NCBI GenBank assembly: GCA_028713395.1
Contig: JAQTOJ010000003.1
Coordinates: 1-22,608 of the forward strand
DNA: 22,608 bases
Origin: Dehalococcoidales bacterium
GTDB lineage: Bacteria > Chloroflexota > Dehalococcoidia > Dehalococcoidales > Fen-1064
Direction of reading: 5' to 3'
Position 1 is the first letter of the stretch, and each line of letters opens with the position of its first letter. Under the pieces are notes generated by a model that ran no database searches, had not been told where the DNA came from, and saw only the letters and a list, made by a program, of their open reading frames with translations. Positions 14,675-22,592 of the stretch are shown piece after piece. The translations under genes were made by a program, and so were the position numbers.

Positions 14675-16180
14675 ATGAAAACACTGGTACCGCCTCAATT
14701 TAGAGTAGTACGCGACCCGGAGCGCTGCATCCAGTGCCAGGTCTGCGTCAATCAATGCAGTTTTAACGCACAATATTTTGATGCAGAAGATAAGGTGGTG
14801 CGCACCCGTGAAGAAAATTGCGTGGGTTGTCACCGCTGCGCGGCTTTATGCCCTACCCGCGCCCTGACCATTACCAGAAATCCCATGGATTACAAAGCCA
14901 ATCTCAACTGGAAATCCGGGGATATTGAAGATATTTGGCGGCAAGCGGAAAGCGGCGGCATGCTGCTTACCGGCATGGGGAACGATAAAGGTTACCGCAT
15001 CTACTGGGACCACCTGCTGCTGAATGCCAGCCAGGTGACCAATCCCTCCATCGACCCACTGCGGGAACCGATGGAATTGACCACCTATATCGGACGTAAA
15101 CCGGACCGGGTACATGTGAGCGCGGACGGCGTAAAATTGGAAACGACCCTGGCGCCACAGGTCAAGTTGGAAATTCCGGTAATGTTCGCCGCGATGTCTT
15201 ATGGCGCGGTGAGTTTGAATGTCCACGAATCGCTGGCACGCGCCGCTACCGAAATGGGCACCTTATGGAATACCGGTGAAGGCGGCCTCCACGAAACGCT
15301 CTACAAATACGGTCAAAATACCATTGTACAGGTAGCCTCAGGTAGATTCGGTGTTCACTCCAAATACCTGCACGCCGGCCGGGTGGTGGAAATCAAGATC
15401 GGACAGGGCGCCAAACCGGGTATCGGCGGTCATTTACCGGGTGAAAAAGTGAGCGCGGACGTGGCGTTGACACGCATGATCCCACGCGGTTCCGATGCGT
15501 TATCACCTGCCCCGCAACATGACATCTATTCAATTGAAGATTTAACGCAGTTGATTTACGCTTTGAAAGAGGCGACTAATTATACCAAACCTATCTCCGT
15601 AAAAATCGCCGCGGTGCATAACTCGGCGGCGATTGCCAGCGGTATGGTAAGAGCGGGAGCGGACATTATTGTCCTCGACGGTCTGCGCGGGGCGACCGGG
15701 GCGGCGCCCAAAGTTATCCGCGATAATGTGGGTATCCCCATCGAACTCGCCCTGGCTTCCGTTGATAGCCGTCTGCGGCAGGAAGGCATCCGCAACCAGG
15801 CTTCGCTGGTCATTTCCGGCGGTATCCGCAACAGCGGCGATGTGGCCAAAGCCATTGCTCTGGGCGCAGACGCCGTCTATATCGGCACAGCGGCTTTGGT
15901 AGCGCTGGGTTGCCATGTCTGCCAGCAATGCCACACCGGCAAATGCGCCTGGGGTATCTGCACTACCGATCTCGGCCTGACCCGCCGCATCAACCCGGAC
16001 ATCGGGGCACAAAGGTTATCCAACTTGTTACGCGGCTGGGGATTAGAAATCAAAGACATGCTGGGCGGCATGGGCGTAAACGCGCTGGAAAGCCTGCGCG
16101 GCAACCGACTGCATCTGCGCGGCGTCGGTTTGAGCGATACCGAACTGGAAATACTCGGCGTGAGAATGGCAGGGAGCTAA
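14675..16180 (+). CDS. Glutamate synthase FMN/3Fe-4S domain subunit with N-terminal ferredoxin domain
   Basis: This 501-residue subunit catalyses the amination of 2-oxoglutarate on FMN. It starts with a two-cluster ferredoxin domain (C18-C21-C24-C28 and C49-C52-C55-C59), followed by a TIM barrel with the hallmark stretches GEGGLHE, GQGAKPGIGGHLPG, SPAPQHDIYSIEDL and ADIIVLDGLRGATGAAP. Near the C-terminus the 3Fe-4S ligands C413, C419 and C424 lie in GCHVCQQCHTGKC, with the spacing C-x5-C-x4-C of GltB; C416 and C429 are extra cysteines. The fused ferredoxin and 500-residue size match archaeal-type GltS rather than the 1500-residue bacterial GltB. The SD GGGGAG (14661-14666) is 8 nt from the ATG. 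Confidence 0.94.
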   Translation: MKTLVPPQFRVVRDPERCIQCQVCVNQCSFNAQYFDAEDKVVRTREENCVGCHRCAALCPTRALTITRNPMDYKANLNWKSGDIEDIWRQAESGGMLLTGMGNDKGYRIYWDHLLLNASQVTNPSIDPLREPMELTTYIGRKPDRVHVSADGVKLETTLAPQVKLEIPVMFAAMSYGAVSLNVHESLARAATEMGTLWNTGEGGLHETLYKYGQNTIVQVASGRFGVHSKYLHAGRVVEIKIGQGAKPGIGGHLPGEKVSADVALTRMIPRGSDALSPAPQHDIYSIEDLTQLIYALKEATNYTKPISVKIAAVHNSAAIASGMVRAGADIIVLDGLRGATGAAPKVIRDNVGIPIELALASVDSRLRQEGIRNQASLVISGGIRNSGDVAKAIALGADAVYIGTAALVALGCHVCQQCHTGKCAWGICTTDLGLTRRINPDIGAQRLSNLLRGWGLEIKDMLGGMGVNALESLRGNRLHLRGVGLSDTELEILGVRMAGS

Positions 16181-16182
16181 AG

Positions 16183-16932
16183 ATGGAAAAAACAAGAACA
16201 CGGAAAACAACCATCGACGCCACCGGAATATATTACCGCGATCTCAACGCTAAATTAAGATCTCTGGTAAGCCAGGGTATCGAAGATATCGAGATCCTTA
16301 ATGCCTACGGGCAAAGATATATCGGTACCGACCTCAATAAACCGGTGACAATCGAGATTACCGGCACCCCCGGCAACGACTTGGGATCTTTCATGGACGG
16401 CCCGACTATCATTGTTCACGGTAACGCCCAGGACGGCACCGGAAATACCATGAACGCGGGTAAAATTATCGTGCACGGACGCGCCGGGGATACCACTATG
16501 CTGTCCGCCCGCGGCGGTGAGATTTATATTCGCGATAGCGTGGGCTACCGCGCCGGCATTCATATCAAGGAATACGGAGATAAAATCCCCGTGCTGGTGA
16601 TCGGCGGCACCGCTCAGGACTTTGTGGGCGAATACATGGCTGGCGGCGTGCTGGTATTATTGGGCATCAATGTAGAAAACCACCCGGCAAGCTATATCGG
16701 CACCGGCATGCACGGCGGCGTGATTTATCTGCGGGGCCGGGTTGAAGAACACCAACTAGGTAAAGAAGTCGGGGTGGCGGAACTCAGTGAGACCGACCGC
16801 GTAACATTTACCAGGTTGGTGCAGGAATACTGCCGTCATTTTGGCAACAACGCGGAAGATATTTTAAAACAGGATTTTATCAAACTTTATCCTAAAACCT
16901 TGCGCCCTTACGGGCGGCTCTATACATATTAG
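16183..16932 (+). CDS. Glutamate synthase GXGXG domain subunit (archaeal-type GltB domain 3)
   Basis: The 249-residue protein is the beta-helix GXGXG domain that in large GltB follows the FMN barrel and links it to the amidotransferase. Repeated glycine-rich turns are visible: GNAQDGTGNTMNAGKIIVHG, ARGGEIYIRD, GGTAQDFVGEYMAGG and GTGMHGGVIYLRG. The frame is open far upstream, inside the preceding gene, but the true start is ATG 16183: GGGAG (16172-16176) lies 6 nt ahead and the homologous sequence begins shortly after it. It starts 2 bp after the FMN subunit and is the last gene of the glutamate synthase operon. Confidence 0.92.
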   Translation: MEKTRTRKTTIDATGIYYRDLNAKLRSLVSQGIEDIEILNAYGQRYIGTDLNKPVTIEITGTPGNDLGSFMDGPTIIVHGNAQDGTGNTMNAGKIIVHGRAGDTTMLSARGGEIYIRDSVGYRAGIHIKEYGDKIPVLVIGGTAQDFVGEYMAGGVLVLLGINVENHPASYIGTGMHGGVIYLRGRVEEHQLGKEVGVAELSETDRVTFTRLVQEYCRHFGNNAEDILKQDFIKLYPKTLRPYGRLYTY

Positions 16933-16966
16933 CTAATGTAAATCCTAAAAGAACATGTGCTTCATT

Positions 16967-16994
16967 TTGAAATTCCGGTCTTATCCTCTACAAT
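16967..16994 (+). promoter_or_regulatory. Predicted promoter of the OmpR-type regulator gene
   Basis: TTGAAA (16967-16972) and TACAAT (16989-16994) are 16 bp apart, with a start near 17001 and a leader of about 44 nt. No 11-bp-phased repeat like those of the two nitrogen operons is obvious here. Confidence 0.55.
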
Positions 16995-17044
16995 GAGTTT
17001 AGGGATGACGGTTTTAAATAGTCACCCGAAGAGGCCTGAGTAGT

Positions 17045-17698
17045 TTGTACGCCTTACTTGTTTCCCCAGTGAATGCTGAAACGGAAAAACTGGTCGGCGA
17101 ATTAAAACCATACCAGATCGAATGCGTCCTGGTCTCAAACTCATGCCTGGCACTACAAAATTCTGATATCAAGATCCCCGATCTGTTACTGGTCGGCGGC
17201 GAACGTTCCCCGGAGATGGACGGCGTCTGTCTCTACCTGAAAAAACATCATAAAATTCCCATCATCGCCCTGACAAATCAAGAAAACCTCAACCGGTTGC
17301 CGCCTTACGCTGATGATTTTGCCATCAAACCTTATCATGCCGCCGAGATCGCCGCGCGGATCAAGCGGGTTTTACAACATAATCTTCCACCGGCCAGTGA
17401 GAACCAGATAGTTGCCGGGAACCTGGTAATAGATACCGCTAAATATGAGGTCTACCGCAACGGACTGCTGATAGAGCTGACTTTCAAAGAATATGAACTG
17501 CTGAAATTCCTGGCGGGGAATCCCGGCAGGGTTTACTCCCGTGACGCTTTACTGAACCAGATCTGGGGCGAAGATTATTTCGGGGGCGACCGGACTGTCG
17601 ATGTCCACATCCGCCGTCTGCGCGGCAAGATAGAAGACGACGGGCAGAGCTATATCGATACCGTCCGTAATATCGGCTACCGCTTCAAGAAATCCTGA
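17045..17698 (+). CDS. OmpR/PhoB-family winged-helix regulator with pseudo-receiver (GlnR-like candidate)
   Basis: The 217-residue protein has a receiver-like domain (1-115) and an OmpR-type winged helix (about 120-217: LTFKEYELLKFLAGNPGRVYSRDALLNQIWG, then RTVDVHIRRLRGKI and DTVRNIGYRF). The receiver lacks the phosphoacceptor: the usual PDLVLLD reads PDLLLVG with G51 in place of Asp, and the acidic pair is replaced in LLVSPVN. T77 and K95 are kept. It should thus work without phosphorylation. It lies between the glutamate synthase operon and amt-PII-glnA, which parallels GlnR of actinobacteria, an OmpR-type orphan regulator of nitrogen genes. The TTG start has GAGG 10 nt upstream; the spacing is long, but this start keeps the first receiver strand intact. 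Confidence 0.85.
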   Translation: MYALLVSPVNAETEKLVGELKPYQIECVLVSNSCLALQNSDIKIPDLLLVGGERSPEMDGVCLYLKKHHKIPIIALTNQENLNRLPPYADDFAIKPYHAAEIAARIKRVLQHNLPPASENQIVAGNLVIDTAKYEVYRNGLLIELTFKEYELLKFLAGNPGRVYSRDALLNQIWGEDYFGGDRTVDVHIRRLRGKIEDDGQSYIDTVRNIGYRFKKS

Positions 17699-17713
17699 AA
17701 TATTCAAACAAAA

Positions 17714-17740
17714 TTTACCCCCGCGAAATATCCCTGAAAC
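17714..17740 (+). promoter_or_regulatory. 11-bp-phased direct repeats at the amt promoter (candidate GlnR-like site)
   Basis: TTTAC-N6-GAAAT-N6-GAAAC sits at exact 11-bp steps, close to the actinobacterial GlnR a/b format (gTnAC-n6-GaAAC). The last half-sites cover the place where the -35 box should be, as in class II activation. Confidence 0.55.
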
Positions 17741-17750
17741 ATTTGTCCTC

Positions 17751-17756
17751 TATAGT
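17751..17756 (+). promoter_or_regulatory. -10 element of the amt-PII-glnA operon, no recognisable -35
   Basis: TATAGT matches five of six -10 consensus bases. Seventeen bp upstream (17728-17733, ATATCC) there is no -35 match, which suggests an activator-dependent promoter. Start near 17763, leader about 27 nt, SD AAGGGGGT at 17777-17784. Confidence 0.55.
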
Positions 17757-17789
17757 GAAGCCATAGAGACATAAACAAGGGGGTAAAAG

Positions 17790-19025
17790 ATGCCTGTAAA
17801 TTCCGCCGATACCGCCTGGATGCTAATTTCCACCGCCATGGTTTTACTAATGACGCCCGCGCTGGCGTTCTTCTACGGCGGGTTAGTCAGAAGAAAAAAC
17901 TTCCTTTCCACTATCATGATGAGTTTTGCCTGCCTCGGTCTGATCGGGGTGCTCTGGGTTGTTTACGGTTACACCCTCGCCTTTGGTAAAGACATAGGAG
18001 GGGTGATCGGAGGATTCAATTTCTTCGGTCTGATCAATGTGGGGCAAACACCTTCCGCCGTGTACGCACCGACCGTACCCCACATGTTATTCATGGCTTA
18101 CCAGGGCATGTTCGCCATCATTACCGTCGCGCTGATCACCGGCGCGGTAGTGGAACGCATCAAGTTCAGCGCGTTGATGCTCTTTTCCGTCCTCTGGTTC
18201 ACTCTGGTCTACACACCGGTGGCGCACTGGGTGTGGGGCGCCGGCGGCTGGCTGGCGAAACTAGGCGCGCTCGATTTTGCCGGAGGCACGGTAGTGCATA
18301 TCGCCGCGGGTGTTTCAGCTTTGTCACTGGCACTATTATTAGGACCGCGCCGCAGTTTCCTGCAAAAAGATTCCATGGAACCGGGCAATATTCCCATGGT
18401 AGCATTAGGCGCCGGTATCCTGTGGTTCGGTTGGTTCGGCTTTAATGGCGGTAGCGCCCTATCTTCCGGCGGACTGGCATCCAACGCCTTCGTCGCCACC
18501 CAGATTTCCGCGGCTTCGGCGGCCTTGACCTGGATGATCATCAGTTGGATCTATCGCCGTCCGTCATTATTAGGTGTGGTCACCGGCGCGGTGGCCGGAT
18601 TGGTCGCCATTACCCCGGCAGCCGGTTACATACAGCCGATCATGGCCATCCCCATCGGCATCGGGGTTTCCTTGTTATGCTACTTCATGATGATCTTACG
18701 CCCCAAAACCGGCATCGATGAATCACTGGATGTCTGGGCAGTGCATGGCATGGGCGGCACCTGGGGGGCAATAGCAACCGGACTATTTTGCAGCGTGGCT
18801 GTCAACCCCGCCGGGAAAAACGGTTTGTTTTATGGCAACCCGATACAGTTAGTCTGGCAATTAGTGGGCATCGCCACCGTCTGGGTGTTTGCTTTCGGTA
18901 TGACCTGGCTCATCGGTAAATTCGTCGATAAGGTCATCGGTTTGCGGGTCAGTCCTGAAGAAGAATCGGTGGGTCTGGATATTTCACAGCACGGAGAGCG
19001 CGCCTATGGAGGTCAACTCAGATGA
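17790..19025 (+). CDS. amt: Ammonium transporter Amt
   Basis: Amt is a trimeric membrane channel/transporter for ammonium. The 411-residue protein begins directly with the periplasmic/first-helix region (NSADTAWMLISTAMVLLMTPALAFFYGGLV), followed by about eleven membrane helices. The family signature DFAGGTVVHIAAGVSAL contains the first pore His, and WAVHGMGGTWG the second, so the twin-His motif is intact. It ends with a short cytoplasmic tail (VSPEEESVGLDISQHGERAYGG) where a PII protein docks in related systems. There is no long N-terminal signal peptide. It overlaps the PII gene by 4 bp (ATGA), the standard amt-glnK coupling, and is the first gene of the unit controlled by the phased repeats at 17714-17740. 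Confidence 0.96.
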   Translation: MPVNSADTAWMLISTAMVLLMTPALAFFYGGLVRRKNFLSTIMMSFACLGLIGVLWVVYGYTLAFGKDIGGVIGGFNFFGLINVGQTPSAVYAPTVPHMLFMAYQGMFAIITVALITGAVVERIKFSALMLFSVLWFTLVYTPVAHWVWGAGGWLAKLGALDFAGGTVVHIAAGVSALSLALLLGPRRSFLQKDSMEPGNIPMVALGAGILWFGWFGFNGGSALSSGGLASNAFVATQISAASAALTWMIISWIYRRPSLLGVVTGAVAGLVAITPAAGYIQPIMAIPIGIGVSLLCYFMMILRPKTGIDESLDVWAVHGMGGTWGAIATGLFCSVAVNPAGKNGLFYGNPIQLVWQLVGIATVWVFAFGMTWLIGKFVDKVIGLRVSPEEESVGLDISQHGERAYGGQLR

Positions 19026-19360
19026 AAAAGATAGAAGCTATTATCCGTGAAGAAAAGCTCGATCATGTAAAACGATCTTTAGAAGACCTGGGTTACTTCG
19101 GCATGACCATCACCGAGGTGAGCGGCCGCGGCAAACAGAAAGGTATTGCCCTGAAGTGGGGCGGCAAGGAGAACCGGGTGGATTTCCTGCCCAAACTCAA
19201 AGTGGAAGTGGTGGTGATGGATGACGACCTGCCGCCCGCTTTGAATGCTATAATCAAAAGCGCCCGCACCGGAGAGATCGGGGATGGTAAAATATTCGTA
19301 ACATCTATTGAAGATGCCATTCGCATACGCACCGGGGATAACGGCAACAGCGCCGTATAG
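19022..19360 (+). CDS. glnK: PII signal-transduction protein (GlnK-like) without the uridylylation Tyr
   Basis: PII is a trimeric sensor of 2-oxoglutarate and ATP/ADP. The 112 residues show the family landmarks: GRGKQKG at the T-loop base (Q39), VDFLPK (K58), TGEIGDGKIFV in the B-loop, and IRIRTGD at the C-terminus. The T-loop tip reads KWGGKENR with N51 where uridylylated PII proteins have Tyr51, and K49 where cyanobacteria have phospho-Ser49. Covalent modification of the known kinds is thus unlikely; control should be by ligand only. Position directly after amt says it gates the transporter (GlnK role), and glnA 33 bp downstream makes GlnA another possible target. Confidence 0.93.
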   Translation: MKKIEAIIREEKLDHVKRSLEDLGYFGMTITEVSGRGKQKGIALKWGGKENRVDFLPKLKVEVVVMDDDLPPALNAIIKSARTGEIGDGKIFVTSIEDAIRIRTGDNGNSAV

Positions 19361-19393
19361 TAAGACGAAAAACAGTTAGGAGGTTGAATCATT

Positions 19394-20740
19394 ATGCCAG
19401 CCAAAAATAAACAACAGGAAAGTAAAGAGTATGTTCTTAAAATGGCAAAGGAAAACGATGTCCGGTTCATCCGTTTATGGTTCACCGACATCCTGGGGGT
19501 ACTAAAAAGCTTCGCCATTACCATCGATGAACTGGAAGGGGCGCTGAACGAAGGCATGGGTTTCGACGGCTCATCGATCGAAGGCTTCACCCGCATCGAT
19601 GAGAGCGACATGATCGCTCTACCAGACCCCGATACTTTCCGCCTTTTGCCCTGGAGACCCACGGAACACAACGCTGTCGCCAGGATGTTCTGCGATATTT
19701 ACCGTCCCGATGGTAAACCGTTCGAGGGTGATCCCCGGTTCGTTTTGAAAAGGAACCTGAAAAAAGCGGCGGATTTAGGTTTTACCTTTTATGTGGGGCC
19801 GGAACTGGAGTTTTTCTATTTCAAGGATTCCAAGGGGACGGAACCGCTGGACCAAGGCGGCTATTTTGATTTGACCCCCATGGATGCCGCCACCGATTTG
19901 AGGCGCGATGCCGTGCTCACCATGGAAAAAATGGGTATCGGCATAGAATATTCTCACCACGAAGTCTCGCCGAGCCAGCATGAAATCGATATGCGGTATA
20001 CCGACGCACTGACAATGGCCGATCAGGTCATGACCTACCGCTTGATCGTGAAACAAACCGCGCTGGAACGCGGGGTATACGCCACCTTTATGCCGAAACC
20101 GGTCTTCGGTATCAACGGCAGCGGGATGCACGTACATCAATCGCTGTTCAAAGGCGATAAAAACGCCTTCTTTGATCCTAAAGGACAGTATTACCTCTCC
20201 GATATCGCCCGTCATTATGTGGCCGGACTGCTCAAATATGTACCGGAGATCACCGCCATCAACAATCAATGGGTCAATTCTTACAAGAGACTGGTGCCGG
20301 GTTATGAAGCCCCCTGTTATATTGCCTGGGCGAGACGGAACCGTTCTGATTTAATCCGCGTGCCGGAATACAAGCCCGGCAGAGAAAAAGCCACCAGAAT
20401 CGAACTGCGTTCGCCGGACCCGGCCACCAACCCTTATCTCTGTTTTAGCGTCATGCTGGCGGCAGGTCTGAAAGGCATCGAACAAAAACTGGAACCCCCT
20501 ACTCCAGTGGAAGAGAACATTTTCCACATGAGTCCGGAGGAAAGAACTAAAAAAGGTATCAACACCTTGCCGGGCAGTCTGGCGGAGGCCATTGCTTTGA
20601 CGGAAAAAAGCAAATTGGTGAAAGAAACCCTCGGGGAGCACGTTTTCGAATCGTTCATCGAAAACAAGAAAATAGAGTGGGATAAATACCGTCTTCATGT
20701 CAGCCAATGGGAACTGGATAGGTATCTGCCTATTCTGTAA
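19394..20740 (+). CDS. glnA: Glutamine synthetase type I (GSI-alpha)
   Basis: GlnA makes glutamine from glutamate, ammonium and ATP as a dodecamer. The 448 residues contain the metal and substrate landmarks: GFDGSSIEGF, GPELEFFYF, the NGSGMHVHQSLF loop, NSYKRLVPGYEAPCYIAWARRNRS and the ATRIELRSPDPATNPYLCF block. Its length and the absence of the 25-residue insertion and adenylylation site of GSI-beta place it in the alpha class, like Bacillus. GFTRIDESDM aligns with the segment holding Bacillus Arg62, important for feedback inhibition. The start ATG has a strong SD AGGAGG (19378-19383). It has no promoter of its own that I can see in the 33-bp gap, so it is cotranscribed with amt and PII. Confidence 0.97.
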   Translation: MPAKNKQQESKEYVLKMAKENDVRFIRLWFTDILGVLKSFAITIDELEGALNEGMGFDGSSIEGFTRIDESDMIALPDPDTFRLLPWRPTEHNAVARMFCDIYRPDGKPFEGDPRFVLKRNLKKAADLGFTFYVGPELEFFYFKDSKGTEPLDQGGYFDLTPMDAATDLRRDAVLTMEKMGIGIEYSHHEVSPSQHEIDMRYTDALTMADQVMTYRLIVKQTALERGVYATFMPKPVFGINGSGMHVHQSLFKGDKNAFFDPKGQYYLSDIARHYVAGLLKYVPEITAINNQWVNSYKRLVPGYEAPCYIAWARRNRSDLIRVPEYKPGREKATRIELRSPDPATNPYLCFSVMLAAGLKGIEQKLEPPTPVEENIFHMSPEERTKKGINTLPGSLAEAIALTEKSKLVKETLGEHVFESFIENKKIEWDKYRLHVSQWELDRYLPIL

Positions 20741-20762
20741 AGATAGATTTTTCTGATATTCA

Positions 20763-20800
20763 GGGATAGAGAGCGATTTTGAAGCATCGCTCTCTATCCC
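20763..20800 (+). terminator. Strong hairpin after glnA, probable terminator with a poor T-tract
   Basis: A perfect 15-bp stem, GGGATAGAGAGCGAT (20763-20777) with its complement (20786-20800), has an 8-nt loop, and lies 22 bp after the glnA stop. Only a mixed TTACGTTT run follows, so termination may be partial, or the hairpin may protect the 3' end. Confidence 0.65.
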
Positions 20801-20843
20801 TTACGTTTGGCTGGAAGCGGTAATATTCTTCAGGGAGCGAAAA

Positions 20844-22592
20844 ATGCGGCAGTTACGCGTCGCCATGGCGCAAATCAATACCACCATCGGGGATTTCAAC
20901 GGCAACCTGAAAAAAATATCGGGAGCAATCGAGACCGCCAGAGCGCAACAGGCGGATATCATCGCTTTTCCCGAACTAGCGGTTTGCGGCTATCCGCCGG
21001 AAGACCTGCTCTTTAAACCGCAATTCGTACAAGCCAATCTGGATACACTCAAACAGGTTGCCCCGGCTACCAGGGGTATTTGTGCCATCGTAGGGTTTGT
21101 AGACCAACCAGGTGGGCTCTACAACGCCGCCGCTGTCTGCCATAATGGCGAAATAACCGCGGTTTACCACAAGATACTGCTGCCCAACTACGGCGTCTTT
21201 GATGAAGAACGTTATTTTCACGCCGGTACAGATTGCCCCATTTATGTCATCAAAGGCGTGAAAATCGGTGTGAATATTTGCGAAGATATTTGGTATGACA
21301 TCGGACCGGCTACCGTCCAGGCTTATCACGGCGCGGAGGTGTTGATCAACATCAGCGCTTCCCCATATCACGTCCATAAAGGCACCGACCGCGAAAAAAT
21401 GATCGCCAAACGCGCCGCAGATACGGCCGCTGCCATATTTTATGTGAATGCGGTGGGCGGGCAAGATGAACTCGTGTTCGATGGGCACAGCATCGCCACC
21501 AACGCATACGGCAAGCTGTTAACCCGTGGCAAGCAATTCGAGGAAGATATGGTAATCGTCGACATCGACGCCGATGAGATACGAAATAGAAGGCACTCTA
21601 CGCCCCCCTGGAATAAAGAGGTTTTGATACCAAAACACCAGAACTGGACGCATACGGAAACAACCATTTCAGGGGCGCCGAACACTGCCGCTAAATCTCC
21701 GATAAAATCAAAACCGGTAGAACCCCTCAGTATCCCGGGCGAGGTCTACACGGCTTTAGTGGTCGGCACGCGTGATTATGTAAAGAAAAATGGATTCAAA
21801 AAAGTGGTCATCGGACTCAGCGGCGGTATTGATTCGGCCATCGTGGCGACGATCGCGGTTGATGCATTGGGCAAAGAGAATGTTATCGGGGTGAACATGC
21901 CTTCCCGCTTTTCTTCCACCGGCAGCGTCACCGATACAGAGGCGCTGGCGCACAATCTGGGCATAAAGTTGCTGGCAATGCCGATCGAAAAACCGTACCA
22001 GGCTTACCTGGAGACGCTGGCAGAATCGTTTACCGGGAAAAAGCCGGACACCACCGAAGAGAACCTGCAGGCCAGGGTACGCGGCAACCTGCTAATGGCG
22101 CTTTCCAACAAGTTCGGCTGGCTGGTTTTAACCACCGGCAACAAGAGCGAAATGGCCACCGGCTACACCACGCTTTACGGCGATATGGCGGGCGGCTTTG
22201 CCGTGATCAAAGACGTGCCGAAAACGCTGGTCTACCAGATTGCCCGATACCGGAATGAACTGGCGAAATCACAATTGATACCGGAGGCGATATTCACCAA
22301 GCCGCCTTCCGCGGAATTGCGCCCCGACCAGAAAGACGTGGACAGTCTGCCGCCTTATGAAATACTCGACCCGATTTTGCAGGCTTACGTTGAGGATGAT
22401 AAGTCGGTAGCGCAGATCATCAAAATGGGCTACGACGAGGCTTACGTCAGAAAAGCCGCCAAACTCGTAGACATGAGCGAGAGTCGGGCCTCAGTGGTTT
22501 CCCTGGCGCATCAAAGCATCAGCCTTGGTTTGAGCTTCCTGCAGGCTGTACTTAAACTGTTTTTTCATATTATTCCTTTTCCTTTATCTTGA
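20844..22592 (+). CDS. nadE: Glutamine-dependent NAD+ synthetase with atypical C-terminus
   Basis: NadE amidates nicotinic acid adenine dinucleotide to NAD+. Residues 1 to about 270 form a nitrilase-type glutaminase with the triad E44 (FPELAVCGY), K110 (HKILLPNYGVFDE) and C146 (NICEDIW). The synthetase half follows, with the PP-loop GLSGGIDSAI and the downstream RGNLLMALSNKFGWLVLTTGNKSEMATGY block. GGGAG at 20833-20837 is 6 nt from ATG. The normal ending of this family, beginning VDRNEYKRRQ and running through a basic RAFGxxRRxPIxN-type stretch, is missing: similarity stops at AAKLVD (about 22473) and is replaced by an unrelated hydrophobic tail of roughly 38 residues ending FHIIPFPLS. The gene may have been cut by a rearrangement, or the window end may be misassembled. 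Confidence 0.88.
   Translation: MRQLRVAMAQINTTIGDFNGNLKKISGAIETARAQQADIIAFPELAVCGYPPEDLLFKPQFVQANLDTLKQVAPATRGICAIVGFVDQPGGLYNAAAVCHNGEITAVYHKILLPNYGVFDEERYFHAGTDCPIYVIKGVKIGVNICEDIWYDIGPATVQAYHGAEVLINISASPYHVHKGTDREKMIAKRAADTAAAIFYVNAVGGQDELVFDGHSIATNAYGKLLTRGKQFEEDMVIVDIDADEIRNRRHSTPPWNKEVLIPKHQNWTHTETTISGAPNTAAKSPIKSKPVEPLSIPGEVYTALVVGTRDYVKKNGFKKVVIGLSGGIDSAIVATIAVDALGKENVIGVNMPSRFSSTGSVTDTEALAHNLGIKLLAMPIEKPYQAYLETLAESFTGKKPDTTEENLQARVRGNLLMALSNKFGWLVLTTGNKSEMATGYTTLYGDMAGGFAVIKDVPKTLVYQIARYRNELAKSQLIPEAIFTKPPSAELRPDQKDVDSLPPYEILDPILQAYVEDDKSVAQIIKMGYDEAYVRKAAKLVDMSESRASVVSLAHQSISLGLSFLQAVLKLFFHIIPFPLS
22491..22568 (-). CDS. Possible 25-residue small ORF antisense to the nadE 3' end
   Basis: On the minus strand an ATG at 22568 is preceded by AAGGAA with a usable distance and opens a 25-residue basic, hydrophilic peptide (MKKQFKYSLQEAQTKADALM, then RQGNH) ending in TGA. 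It lies exactly in the part of nadE that no longer looks like NadE, so it may be the genuine coding content of that stretch. Very short and unproven. Confidence 0.25.
   Translation of the reverse strand: MKKQFKYSLQEAQTKADALMRQGNH

Noticed and set aside
15910..16182. Upstream extension of the GXGXG subunit reading frame into the FMN subunit gene
   Set aside because: The extra 91 residues are Arg/Pro-rich out-of-frame translation of the FMN gene; ATG 16183 has an SD and begins just before recognisable homology.
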